A stretch of DNA of 64,000 bases from Desemzia sp. RIT 804 (GTDB taxonomy: Bacteria > Bacillota > Bacilli > Lactobacillales > Carnobacteriaceae): positions 371,321 through 435,320 of the forward strand of contig NZ_JAFEMV010000003.1 of the NCBI RefSeq assembly GCF_016892605.1, read 5' to 3'. Of the stretch, positions 54,521 to 63,316 are shown in pieces. The position numbers and the translations under genes are program-made. How positions within the stretch are numbered: the stretch's first letter is position 1; each line of letters begins with the position of its first letter. The notes below the pieces were generated by a model that was not told the origin of the DNA, did not search any database, and was given only the letters and a program-made list of their open reading frames with translations.

Positions 54521-55498
54521 TCACATATCTCGAGAAAGCATTTGCTCAGTAATGGTCAACAAAGAATGTTTGACTGGATGTTCCGGCAAGCGACGGATTT
54601 GTTTGAGTGCTTTTTGAGTATATTTGTTTGCCAATTCTTTTGCTCGTTCTTCTCCTTTATACTGTTGCACTAAAGCATACACCTCTTTGACCTCTTCCTC
54701 GGTGATTTGTTCTTTTTTTAAAATGTACGGTTCGAACGCTTGGCGATTTTCCCGCATAGCATAAAGAAGCGGAGCAGTATAGACACCATTTTTCAAATCG
54801 CTCATCATAGGTTTCCCAGCAACTGCTGTATCTTGCGTATAATCCAAAATATCGTCGATAATTTGGAACGCCATCCCAATATTATTTCCAATTTGATAAG
54901 CTGAACGAGCTAGCTTCTCAGCGTTTTTCTCATACGCACCTGAATAGCAGCTTAATGCAAATAATTGCGCTGTCTTGCCTTGGATCTGGCTCAAATAATT
55001 GCGCATTGTCATATTAAAATTGTATTTCATTTTCATTTGATTCAATTCGCCGACAAGGATCATTTCCATGCCATTTTTATCCAGTTGAAGGGCAGCAGCA
55101 TCTTCCGCATAATCCGTCAATAATCTAAAACACACGGTGAACAAATAATCTCCCGTATACACTGCTACACGGTTATCGTATTGCGCATTGATTGTTTCTT
55201 GACCACGCCTTAAATCGGACTCATCAATAACATCATCATGGATCAAGGTCGCTACATGCAGCAGTTCAACAGCTGCTGCAATCGCATGAGCCTTTTCTTC
55301 ATTTTTTTCATTTTTATATTGTGAAAACATCAAGCTGAAAGCCGGCCGCAACATTTTACCGCCTGATGACAGCATTTCAATGATTTTTTGTTGTACATCT
55401 TCATTTTTAATAGTGATATTTTTTTCGAGCAAAGAAATACACGCTTTTAATTCTGATTGTATCATCGGATAGTCTTCCCACATTGGGTGAATCTTCAT
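54521..55498 (-). CDS. dmkB: Polyprenyl diphosphate synthase DmkB
   Basis: This 325-residue trans-prenyltransferase supplies the side chain for DmkA. The two aspartate-rich motifs are HDDVIDESD and QIIDDILDYT, with GGKMLRPAF and GDYLF regions. Sequence alone does not fix chain length. It lies 31 bases after eetA on the same strand, consistent with the demethylmenaquinone branch of the electron transfer locus rather than a housekeeping HepT. Confidence 0.9.
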   Translation of the reverse strand: MKIHPMWEDYPMIQSELKACISLLEKNITIKNEDVQQKIIEMLSSGGKMLRPAFSLMFSQYKNEKNEEKAHAIAAAVELLHVATLIHDDVIDESDLRRGQETINAQYDNRVAVYTGDYLFTVCFRLLTDYAEDAAALQLDKNGMEMILVGELNQMKMKYNFNMTMRNYLSQIQGKTAQLFALSCYSGAYEKNAEKLARSAYQIGNNIGMAFQIIDDILDYTQDTAVAGKPMMSDLKNGVYTAPLLYAMRENRQAFEPYILKKEQITEEEVKEVYALVQQYKGEERAKELANKYTQKALKQIRRLPEHPVKHSLLTITEQMLSRDM

Positions 55499-55529
55499 AC
55501 TATTTCTCCTCTATAATTTAAGTGCTGTT

Positions 55530-55949
55530 TTAGGATATGATGTCTAAATCACTTTCGATTTCAGCATCTGAATGACTAGGTTCTACCTCAACCAATAAGT
55601 GATTGGGTAAACACACAATAGTCTCTCCTACCGAACTGATATCACCTTTTCGGACACACAGTTGATCATTACAACTGGCATCTGACATGTAAACCATCAT
55701 ACCATCCCGAACTACTGTATTCTCGTGACCATGGTCATCAATATAAACATACTCCTCTGTCTGTCCATCATCCGCTAAAATAAATTCTGTGATGAATTCT
55801 CCATCTGCACTGATCACAGCTTTAAGCTCGGTTTCTCCGCTTTTAGCTTGTACATACGTAAAAAAGCCTAATGGAAAAAAGGAAGCCAACATTAAACTGA
55901 GCACAATAACAATATCCCAACGACGAACCATCTTTAAATGCTTTTTCAT
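55530..55949 (-). CDS. eetA: EetA, NusG domain II membrane-anchored protein
   Basis: This 139-residue protein has one N-terminal membrane segment (IVIVLSLMLASFFPLGFFTYV) and an outside NusG domain II with DASCNDQLCVRKGDISSVGE followed by IVCLPNHLLVEVEP. The three cysteines are conserved in EetA-like proteins. In Listeria eetA and eetB are needed for extracellular electron transfer; the molecular role is unclear. Here eetA is separated from eetB by ndh2. Confidence 0.9.
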   Translation of the reverse strand: MKKHLKMVRRWDIVIVLSLMLASFFPLGFFTYVQAKSGETELKAVISADGEFITEFILADDGQTEEYVYIDDHGHENTVVRDGMMVYMSDASCNDQLCVRKGDISSVGETIVCLPNHLLVEVEPSHSDAEIESDLDIIS

Positions 55950-55967
55950 CTCAACACAACCTCACTT

Positions 55968-56180
55968 TAGAGCGTGGAGAAAACCGCTTAGATTGCCGTA
56001 GGTTTCGCTTTTTCTTTTTAATTGGGTGATTTTCCCAAATAAAAAGAAAAATGAAAACTTAGGTAGTCTGGTTTTCACAACGCGTTTTGATAGAGCGTGG
56101 AGAAAGTCGCTTAGTCTCCACAACGTATTTTTAACAAAACTGTAGAGAACTTAGCTCATGCTAAATCCTCCGCTTTCGAA
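55968..56180. repeat. Paired hairpin repeats between ndh2 and eetA
   Basis: TAGAGCGTGGAGAAA-N2-CGCTTAG occurs at 55968 and again at 56091. The first copy opens a long imperfect hairpin to about 56085 (CTTTTTATTTGGG-type arms, complementary around TGATTTT). The second carries the small hairpin GTGGAGA/TCTCCAC, which recalls the centre of the MITE-like element at 43005-43178. Confidence 0.6.
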
Positions 56181-56184
56181 AAAA

Positions 56185-56220
56185 TAAGGGATGGAACTTT
56201 TTGTCCCATCCCCTTTTTAA
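56185..56220 (-). terminator. Terminator after ndh2
   Basis: On the minus strand GGGATGGGAC and its complement around AAAAAG end in TTATTTTTT, just after the ndh2 stop. eetA and later genes thus need readthrough or another promoter. Confidence 0.8.
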
Positions 56221-56226
56221 CACATT

Positions 56227-58095
56227 TTACTTGTCAATACCAGTCTCATATATGGACTTGATATCTCCATACCACCATTTGCTTAGCTTATTCTGAATCC
56301 ATGGCATAACGTAATAGTCTAACCCAAACGATCTACCTGATCCATTCATTAAAGAAAATGCAACTGGAACAAACCAAATGTTTGCCCAATAGAACATACC
56401 TGAAAGTGAGAATGAAATAACTAAGGCAATCGTAGCAGCATTTGCCAACCATGTAAACAATCCAACGATAATAGCTAATCCGATCAATAATTCAACAATC
56501 GTCATGAATTTTTGGAAGAATAAAGCAACATCAGTGTTAGGAATCATAAGTTCCATAATTGAATTAAACCAGCCTGGGGCTTTACTAAATACCATCATTG
56601 GTTCTTCGCCATAAACATAACTTAGACCAAATATTGGTTTAGCAACTACTTCTTCAACTACTTGAGAAGCTCCTGTAGTTGGCTCTTGTAACCATTCAAA
56701 TGGCAAGACGACCTCGTTTCCAAACCAAGAAGTTGTACCAAATAAACCAAACGTCTTTTTGAGACCTTCCCAAGTCCACATACTTCCATAGAAGACACGC
56801 AATGGTAATGACCATAAAATGTTTCCTAAACGTGATAAATGACCGCGGAAGATATTGCGTTTGTCTTTAATAAAGAAGAATTCATGTCTGATATATTGAA
56901 CAAAGTAAAAAGCAGATCCAATTGTTAAGAAGTACAATAAGTTCACCATATGTTTTACAAACATTGCGATAAAACCACTCAAATGGATTTTATCCATTAG
57001 ATAAGCTACACCATAACGAGAACCAATAGAAACCATGAATCCTTGGTAGTTTCCTTTGTGTTCTACTTTTTCTTTTCCTTCAATAGAAGCGATAATGTTT
57101 GCAGCTGCAGTATGCCCAGTTTGTTCAGCACTTTGAACAATTTGCGGAACAGGAGTGTTGTCTTTTTCTGGTTCCTCATAGTATACAAGGTCACCAGCTA
57201 AATAAACATTGTCTACTCCTTTAGCTTCCATATATTTATTGGCTATTAAACGTCCTGCTCGAGCTGTTTCGATACCATATTCAGCAGCATCTGAATTAGC
57301 TTTGACCCCTGCCGTCCATACTAAAGTATGAGTTGGAATCACAGTACCATCAGTTAACTCAATAGAATCTTTAGCAACATTTGCTACCCCGTTGCCTTTG
57401 ATGATTTGGATACCTTTTTTCAACATGTAGTTTTCAGCTTTAGTTTGTTCTTTCTCTGTAACGACTCCAAGAATTTTAGGAGCAGCTTCTACTAAGTATA
57501 AGCTGAATTCTTCAGGGTCTAATTTATTATCTTTAGCTAAACGTTCTTGCCATTCCATCAATTCTCCGACCATTTCAACACCAGTAAAACCTGCTCCACT
57601 GACAACAGCCGTTAGCATTGCTTTTCTTTTCTGTACGTCATGTTCATTTGATGCAGCTTCAACTGTATCTTTGATGTGACGACGTATTGCATTCGCATCT
57701 TCCCATGACCATAATGTAAATCCATTTTCTTCAACGCCTGGTACGTTAAACGTATTAGGTTCTCCACCCATAGCTAAAATTAAATAATCGTAATTAAAAA
57801 CTGTTTTGACCGTTTTAACAGTTTTTGCATCATGGTCTACATGAAGCACTTCATCTGTTACGATATCCACATTTTTTTGACGAGCGAACAAGCGTTGCAA
57901 GTCATATTGGATAGCATCTGGTTCTACACGACCAGCAGCTACTTCATGTAACTCAGTCATGTAAGTTTGATAAGAATGTTTATCAATTAAAGTGATAACC
58001 ACGTCTTTATCTTTTTTAAAATGTTTTGACAGTTTTTTTGTAGCAGCTACCCCAGCATAACCCGCACCAACTACAACAATATTTTTTGTTGCCAT
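56227..58095 (-). CDS. ndh2: Type II NADH dehydrogenase Ndh2 with C-terminal membrane domain
   Basis: This 622-residue protein has an FAD/NAD Rossmann half (VVGAGYAGVAATKKL at the start, a second GAGFTGVEMVGEL, and YLAGDLVYYEEPEKD) and a C-terminal part of about 220 residues with several membrane segments of DoxX-like type. This fused form, about the length of Listeria Ndh2, passes electrons from NADH to demethylmenaquinone for extracellular transfer. AAGGAG precedes the ATG. It has its own upstream region with a cre-like site and a terminator behind it. Confidence 0.94.
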   Translation of the reverse strand: MATKNIVVVGAGYAGVAATKKLSKHFKKDKDVVITLIDKHSYQTYMTELHEVAAGRVEPDAIQYDLQRLFARQKNVDIVTDEVLHVDHDAKTVKTVKTVFNYDYLILAMGGEPNTFNVPGVEENGFTLWSWEDANAIRRHIKDTVEAASNEHDVQKRKAMLTAVVSGAGFTGVEMVGELMEWQERLAKDNKLDPEEFSLYLVEAAPKILGVVTEKEQTKAENYMLKKGIQIIKGNGVANVAKDSIELTDGTVIPTHTLVWTAGVKANSDAAEYGIETARAGRLIANKYMEAKGVDNVYLAGDLVYYEEPEKDNTPVPQIVQSAEQTGHTAAANIIASIEGKEKVEHKGNYQGFMVSIGSRYGVAYLMDKIHLSGFIAMFVKHMVNLLYFLTIGSAFYFVQYIRHEFFFIKDKRNIFRGHLSRLGNILWSLPLRVFYGSMWTWEGLKKTFGLFGTTSWFGNEVVLPFEWLQEPTTGASQVVEEVVAKPIFGLSYVYGEEPMMVFSKAPGWFNSIMELMIPNTDVALFFQKFMTIVELLIGLAIIVGLFTWLANAATIALVISFSLSGMFYWANIWFVPVAFSLMNGSGRSFGLDYYVMPWIQNKLSKWWYGDIKSIYETGIDK

Positions 58096-58246
58096 TCGAA
58101 AAACTCCTTATCTTATATTCATTTATAAAAATTGTTATCATATGAGCAAACAAATGTATTATAATTTCTACTTACTATTTATTATTACCGATTTATTATA
58201 GTTTATTTACTATGATATGTCCATACTGATCAATCAAAAATATTGA

Positions 58247-58291
58247 TTACAATTGACTTGTTCTTATTTTTGTCAATTGTAAACGCTTTTT
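58247..58291. promoter_or_regulatory. Inverted repeat, -35 box and cre-like site upstream of ndh2
   Basis: TTACAATTGAC (58247-58257) and GTCAATTGTAA (58272-58282) are perfect inverted repeats. On the minus strand the distal arm contains TTGACA. TTGTAAACGCTTTTT (58277-58291) matches 13 of 15 cre positions. A good -10 at the right distance was not clear, so the promoter is tentative. Confidence 0.45.
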
Positions 58292-58372
58292 AGCTCGTTG
58301 TTTCACATAGCTTTTTGGTTCAAATTAAAAAAACTACAAGAAAGCTTTTAACTCGCGGTTTTTATACAAAAA

Positions 58373-58409
58373 ACCTCTTAAAAATCCAAATATCGACTTT
58401 TTAAGAGGT
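58373..58409 (-). terminator. Terminator after eetB
   Basis: ACCTCTTAAAAA pairs with TTTTTAAGAGGT, with T-run on the minus strand, just after the eetB stop codon. Confidence 0.88.
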
Positions 58410-58416
58410 AGTATAG

Positions 58417-58995
58417 TTAAGAATTTTTTTCTAGAGAGGCTTCATACCATGCTCGTGTTAGACGATTATTTTTGGCTTCTTCGTTTTGTATTTTTTTAAT
58501 GGTGGCCACATGTTCCATCAAGTAATTAGCAGCTATCCCAACCGCTATTCCAGCAAAAATCCCTGAAAAAGATAAAATTGGAAGATACAACATCACACTA
58601 AATGATTGAGCGATCGTACTTGCTACAATCAATTGTCCAACATTATGCAATATTCCACCTGCAGCACTCACGCCAATGAGACTGACTCTTTTGGGACCAA
58701 GCATTCGAATGACTAACATACCAAAATAACTTAAAAATGCTCCTGCAAAACTATACAAAAATGTGGATAGCGTACCGCCCAACAATGTCGTCACCAATAA
58801 GCGCATCCAGACAACTTTAAAGCTGTCTTTATGAGATAAAGTAAATAACGCCAGTATCGTGATCATGTTAGATAGCCCTAGTTTAGCTCCTGGTGCAAAT
58901 GCAAAAGGAAATGGAATAGATCTTTCAATCAATGAAATAACCACTCCTTGAGCAGCTAACAAAGCGATATACATCAACCGTGTGTTTTTAGTCAT
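58417..58995 (-). CDS. eetB: EetB, Gx transporter family membrane protein
   Basis: This 192-residue membrane protein has five to six hydrophobic segments, with the family stretch FAFAPGAKLGLSNMITILALF and GGILHNVGQLIVA. It was formerly called heptaprenyl diphosphate synthase component I and resembles ECF-type S components. In Listeria EetB is required for extracellular electron transfer. It is the first gene of the locus on this strand and has its own terminator. Confidence 0.9.
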   Translation of the reverse strand: MTKNTRLMYIALLAAQGVVISLIERSIPFPFAFAPGAKLGLSNMITILALFTLSHKDSFKVVWMRLLVTTLLGGTLSTFLYSFAGAFLSYFGMLVIRMLGPKRVSLIGVSAAGGILHNVGQLIVASTIAQSFSVMLYLPILSFSGIFAGIAVGIAANYLMEHVATIKKIQNEEAKNNRLTRAWYEASLEKNS

Positions 58996-59165
58996 ATATC
59001 CTGATCCTTACTTTTTAGATTCTTAATACAAGTTTACCACACTTCTATGTGAAAAAGAATTTAAGAAAAAGCTGTTTCCATTATGATTTCTCCCATAACT
59101 AATATCCTAACAGACTAATTCTTAATCCTATTATTTATTTGATCTAATAAAACGAAAGAGAACGC

Positions 59166-59212
59166 AATGGTTTACATGGTAGCAGCTAATAGTTGCTACT
59201 ATGTAAACCATT
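59166..59212. repeat. Long hairpin in the orphan region
   Basis: AATGGTTTACAT (59166-59177) pairs with ATGTAAACCATT (59201-59212), and GTAGCA pairs with TGCTAC inside. The outer AACGC/GCGTT (59161 and 59217) extend it. No clear T-run follows. It could be a MITE remnant or a terminator. The rest of the gap 58996-59470 has no supported gene. Confidence 0.5.
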
Positions 59213-59470
59213 AGGTGCGTTACTTTTTAAGTGAAATTAGAGATAATGAAGGTAACAAATTAAGAGAAATAGAAATTATTATTTTATTAAAAATTTAATG
59301 TTTACATAATAGAGAGGAAGGAAATGTTTGCATTAGCTTCGGGTATAGAACGGTATCTATAGGAATAGCACAAGGAAGAGAACCAGGCTCATTTTATGCA
59401 GCTAATAAAAGTAAATCAACTAGACCAACTATTTATGGAAATAAAAAAAAGATAAAGAGGAAGGTTTTTC

Positions 59471-59815
59471 ATGAAAAAAAGAATATCTCTACTCTTAATA
59501 GCAATAGCTCTCGTTTTGCTAATAGCTTTTCTTGTAAATAAATCTGAACAGAAAAAAATCCCAACTTTAGTAAATTTGTCGGGTATTACTTATGTTTTGA
59601 CAAATGAACCCTATGAAGAAGCCTTACAATCTAATAAAGTCTATGTCGTTCAAAAAAAGGTAGATCGATACAAATACCCAGAAAACAGCTTAGAATCTAA
59701 TTTTTTAGACGTAGGTACAGAAATCTATCTACCAAAAGAAGCAACTGAGTCTATTATTTGTTATAAACTAGATGATGGATTATATGTGGCAAGAGAAAAT
59801 AAAGATGAAAAATAG
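59471..59815 (+). CDS. Hypothetical small exported or membrane-anchored protein
   Basis: This 114-residue protein is not recognised. It has an N-terminal hydrophobic segment (ISLLLIAIALVLLIAFLV) with no lipobox, followed by about 90 residues likely outside the cell. AGAGGAAGG lies 7 bases before the ATG, which supports translation. It lies among decayed sequence next to an integrase remnant and may belong to a lost mobile element. Confidence 0.55.
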   Translation: MKKRISLLLIAIALVLLIAFLVNKSEQKKIPTLVNLSGITYVLTNEPYEEALQSNKVYVVQKKVDRYKYPENSLESNFLDVGTEIYLPKEATESIICYKLDDGLYVARENKDEK

Positions 59816-59849
59816 AAAACTCGTAGCTCTCTATTTTTCATCTAATAAG

Positions 59850-59966
59850 TCAAAAACCTAACCTGAAGTTAAGCAAAGTTTCACTGATTTCATCTTCATT
59901 GATTTCGATATAGCGCTTTGTAATTTTCTCGCTGCTATGACCAAATATTCCCATTAGTGTGGCCAT
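59850..59966 (-). pseudogene. C-terminal remnant of a tyrosine recombinase (integrase)
   Basis: On the minus strand 38 codons read MATLMGIFGHSSEKITKRYI then EINEDEISETLLNFRLGF and a stop. GHSSEKITxRYI is the integrase C-terminal active-site block, with the tyrosine nucleophile. No upstream part with the RHR residues is present. It marks a past insertion of a phage or integrative element. Confidence 0.75.
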
Positions 59967-60011
59967 ATATCGAGATCATATCTACTAATTTTTTAAATAA
60001 CAATTAAAAAT

Positions 60012-60206
60012 TTAATTTACTTTTTTTCTTCTGACTCTTAAAATTTCAATTAAAGCAATTCTTAGAGCGCTATATAGTCCTGCACCAATGAAGTTTTTAT
60101 TTACTATATATTCTATTGAAATACCAATAAAACTAGTAAATACCATTATTAGTATGACATGAGCATACGGGCGTTTTTCTATAAACTCTTTATATTTATT
60201 AAACAT
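60012..60206 (-). CDS. Hypothetical small membrane protein
   Basis: This 64-residue protein has two hydrophobic segments (HVILIMVFTSFIGISIEYIV and GAGLYSALRIALIEIL) and a basic C-terminus. AGAGGTGATTTT precedes the ATG. No family recognised. It sits between the integrase remnant and a terminator and may be a leftover of the same element. Confidence 0.5.
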   Translation of the reverse strand: MFNKYKEFIEKRPYAHVILIMVFTSFIGISIEYIVNKNFIGAGLYSALRIALIEILRVRRKKVN

Positions 60207-60397
60207 AAAATCACCTCTAACCTATCTAGCTACTTCGTTAGATAAATCATTAGGTTGGTATGAATCAATAGATGCTATGGCAAAGTAGCTTACAAAAATA
60301 GAGGTATACCTACATAATAAAATATTAATTATACCAATATTCATAATCGTAGAAATAATAAACTTGAAAAACAGGATGGACAAAATTCTAAAAAAAA

Positions 60398-60441
60398 CAA
60401 GAGCAGTTAGCAAGCGTTCATCTTGCTCTGCTCTTGTTTAC
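60398..60441. terminator. Bidirectional hairpin terminator
   Basis: AAACAAGAGCA pairs with TGCTCTTGTTT, with flanking A and T runs. It lies beyond the stop of the TspO-like gene. Confidence 0.75.
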
Positions 60442-60501
60442 TTTTATTCGTTAGTAAAATATGTTGCATCCAATACTGCTTCCATCGGGTCTTCTACTTG
60501 A

Positions 60502-61320
60502 TCAATAGTAACTTTTAACCCTTTTTTTACGCGTGTACAACAAATAGCCACTTGCAATCAATAAAATAACCATTGCGGCAACCACTGTAGCGATAATCAA
60601 TGGATACTCGCCAGAAAACCCTGTTTCTGATACATGTTTATAAGCTATTCCGAAATAGGCCCACAAAATAGTTAACCCATAAGCAATATCTTTATTACTG
60701 GTCATGGTAACTACTGCAATAATTAAACCTGTTACTAATATAATAATGGTCCAAATTTGATCTGTCAGACCCCAGCCATTCCATTCTATATCTACCAATA
60801 ATGTAGTAACATTTGCTATCGATGCTACTGTGATCCATCCAAAATAAATGCTAAATGGAAGACGAATAAATATTTTATCTTTAGTTGATAACACACTAGC
60901 ATCTTTAGTCAATTGATTAATTAAAATCAAGCAAATGAGTAACGAAAAGATCAATAAGGTAGAAACTCCAATAAAATTATAATGCCACGATAAAATCCAA
61001 GCAATATTCGCTAATGAAGAAAGGATAAAATAAACATTAATTTTCTTTATATAGTTTACTTTCAACGCACTGCTTACTTTTTTAAAACCGAATAGTTGAT
61101 AAATAGCATATAATCCTAACAAAAAGTAGATGACACCCCAAATCGAGAAGGTCAATCCTGCTGGAGCAAATAAGTTAGGATAAGAATCAGAAACTTCTCC
61201 CGTGGTAATACCATTAATAGGAAGAATATTTGCTAATGCGTTAACCCCAACCATAGCTACATAAAACAGAATGACTAAGTAATTAATGAAAGATCTTGGT
61301 TGTTTGTTATTCCTTATCAA
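60502..61320 (-). CDS. TspO/MBR-like tryptophan-rich sensory membrane protein
   Basis: This 272-residue protein has about eight hydrophobic segments. The signature FAPAGLTFSIWGVIYFLLG and later FGWITVASIAN and GWGLTDQIW resemble the extended TspO-like family of Gram-positive bacteria. TspO proteins bind porphyrins or cholesterol; what this branch does is unknown. It is monocistronic. Confidence 0.8.
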   Translation of the reverse strand: MIRNNKQPRSFINYLVILFYVAMVGVNALANILPINGITTGEVSDSYPNLFAPAGLTFSIWGVIYFLLGLYAIYQLFGFKKVSSALKVNYIKKINVYFILSSLANIAWILSWHYNFIGVSTLLIFSLLICLILINQLTKDASVLSTKDKIFIRLPFSIYFGWITVASIANVTTLLVDIEWNGWGLTDQIWTIIILVTGLIIAVVTMTSNKDIAYGLTILWAYFGIAYKHVSETGFSGEYPLIIATVVAAMVILLIASGYLLYTRKKRVKSYY

Positions 61321-61456
61321 TACATTCCCTCTTTTCTTTAATTTTTTTTCATTCTATTCTGTAATCATATAATACTCTTTATAAAAAAAACAAAAAAACG
61401 ATTATACTCTAAGTAAAGATAAAAATATTTTCCTTCATTTTTATTTTTACTTTTAA

Positions 61457-63190
61457 CTACGACAATTGCTGTTCAGCGAACTCTCTATAGAGGGAGTGAC
61501 TAGCTTTTAATTCTTCGTGAGTCCCGCTTCCTGTGATTTCTCCGTGCTCGATAAAAATGATTTTATCTGCATTGACGATCGTAGCCAACCGATGAGCAAT
61601 AACGAATGTCGTTCTTCCTTCCATCAACCGACTTAAAGCATGTTGGACTACTTGTTCAGACTGGCTGTCTAGACTTGCGGTCGCTTCATCCATCAACAGT
61701 ATCTTAGGATCGCGTAAGAATGCACGTGCGATGTTGATACGTTGTCTCTGACCGCCCGACAACATAACTCCCCGTTCCCCAACAGACGTATCTAGACCCA
61801 GCTTAAATTTTTTTATAAATTGATCTGCATAAGCTAACTTGGCTACTTCCCATAAACGATCATCCAAAATTGATTCAGCATTCTCCAAGCCATACGTTAG
61901 ATTTTCACGTATGGTTCCAGCCATCATAGCACTCTCTTGCGATACGTAACCTATCTGATTTCTCCATGCTGCTAATGAGAACTGATGAATCGGAATATCC
62001 CCAATCCGTATTTCTCCAGAATCAGGCTCATAATACCTCTCCAACAAACTGAAAATAGTAGTTTTACCTCCGCCACTTGGACCGGAAAAGGCAATCATTT
62101 CACCCGGTTGCGCTGTTAAAGAAACATCTTTCAAAACCGATTCATCTTTTTGATAGCTGAACGATACTCGTTGAAACGTCAACGTTTTATCAGCTATACT
62201 TTCTACTATTCCTTCTTGCCCAATTTCATCCGGCATTTCCAAAATAGCCACAATGCGTTCTGTAGCTCCCATAGTTTTATTGAGTTGCGTAAAAAACGTA
62301 GCAAAAGATGTCACTGGATAAATAATTTGGAATAAATAAAGCAAAAAAGCTACCAATGAACCAGTAGACAACGTTCCATTAGCAACCCGTATCCCACCAT
62401 ATGCAAAAATCAATACAACTACAGCCATAATAATCAAATACATTAAGGGTCCGATAATAGAAGTAACTTTTGACTCTTTTAGTCCTGTCTTGAACAATCG
62501 ATGGATTCCAGCTTTTCCTTTTTCTTCTTCAGTAGCTTCAGCTGTAGAAGACTTCATCAATCTAATTTCACTAAACGTTTGTTGAATATCACCAGAAAAT
62601 TGCGCTGTTTCCGCCTGGAGTTCACGAGAAATCTTTCCCATTTTCTTTCCTAAAGGTATCATCACAAGTAAAACTACTGGAACAGAAATCAGCATTACTA
62701 AAGTCATTTTCCAGTCCATAAAAAGTAAGATTGTGACAGCACCAATGATAGAAATAATTCCAGCAACAAATTGAGGGAAATAGTAAGTGATCAAGTCTCG
62801 AACAATACCCGTATCATTCACTACTCTGCTTACAGAATCTCCACTAGGAGTAGTATCAAAATAACTCACAGGTAAACGAACCATCTTCAACCATAATCGT
62901 TCTCTCAGACGTGCCACCATTTGCTGCCCAGCTTTTGCCAACAAATAAGCAGAACCTCCATCAATTACAGCCTGTAATAAGAAAGCTGCTACAATTGCAG
63001 CAATTATAGACACTTGAAATGTCTCTAAAGTAAATTCATCTACAATATTTCCAGCTAATAGAGGTATAGCTAGCCCTACTAAAGTTGTAACCATACTTCC
63101 AATCAAACCAACAACCAAAACTCCTTTTGAGATCTTAGTAGACCATAATAAATGGATAAACGTTTTGATTCCATTTTGTTTAAGTTCCAT
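61457..63190 (-). CDS. ABC exporter, LmrA/BmrA-like full half-transporter
   Basis: This 577-residue protein has six membrane segments (first 320 residues) fused to an ATPase domain with Walker A GPSGGGKTT, signature MLSGGQRQRINIARA, Walker B ILLMDEATASLDS and the H-loop AHRLATI. It should work as a homodimer exporting drugs or lipids. It has no partner gene adjacent. The ATG follows GGAGGG. Confidence 0.92.
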   Translation of the reverse strand: MELKQNGIKTFIHLLWSTKISKGVLVVGLIGSMVTTLVGLAIPLLAGNIVDEFTLETFQVSIIAAIVAAFLLQAVIDGGSAYLLAKAGQQMVARLRERLWLKMVRLPVSYFDTTPSGDSVSRVVNDTGIVRDLITYYFPQFVAGIISIIGAVTILLFMDWKMTLVMLISVPVVLLVMIPLGKKMGKISRELQAETAQFSGDIQQTFSEIRLMKSSTAEATEEEKGKAGIHRLFKTGLKESKVTSIIGPLMYLIIMAVVVLIFAYGGIRVANGTLSTGSLVAFLLYLFQIIYPVTSFATFFTQLNKTMGATERIVAILEMPDEIGQEGIVESIADKTLTFQRVSFSYQKDESVLKDVSLTAQPGEMIAFSGPSGGGKTTIFSLLERYYEPDSGEIRIGDIPIHQFSLAAWRNQIGYVSQESAMMAGTIRENLTYGLENAESILDDRLWEVAKLAYADQFIKKFKLGLDTSVGERGVMLSGGQRQRINIARAFLRDPKILLMDEATASLDSQSEQVVQHALSRLMEGRTTFVIAHRLATIVNADKIIFIEHGEITGSGTHEELKASHSLYREFAEQQLS

Positions 63191-63278
63191 AGTGAGTTTA
63201 CCCTCCTTCTTTCATTTTCATCGATTTTATCATACCAGTATTTAGCCCTTTTCACTATCAGAATGTTCTTTATAGCAA

Positions 63279-63312
63279 AAAAAGCCCATCTAATTTAGAT
63301 GAGCTTTTTTAG
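63279..63312 (-). terminator. Terminator after ogt
   Basis: AAAAGC-CATCTAA pairs with TTAGATG-GCTTTTTT just beyond the ogt stop codon. Confidence 0.85.
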
Positions 63313-63316
63313 GTAT

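Noticed and set aside
59312..59541. Open frame on the plus strand reading SIGIAQGREPGSFYAAN, like a small secreted peptide
   Set aside because: It has no ATG, GTG or TTG start with a ribosome binding site after the preceding stop, and it overlaps the better supported 59471-59815 gene in another frame. It may be a remnant.
60222..60413. 63-codon hydrophobic minus-strand reading frame
   Set aside because: AT-rich, starts inside a terminator hairpin and has no recognisable motif or convincing ribosome binding site.
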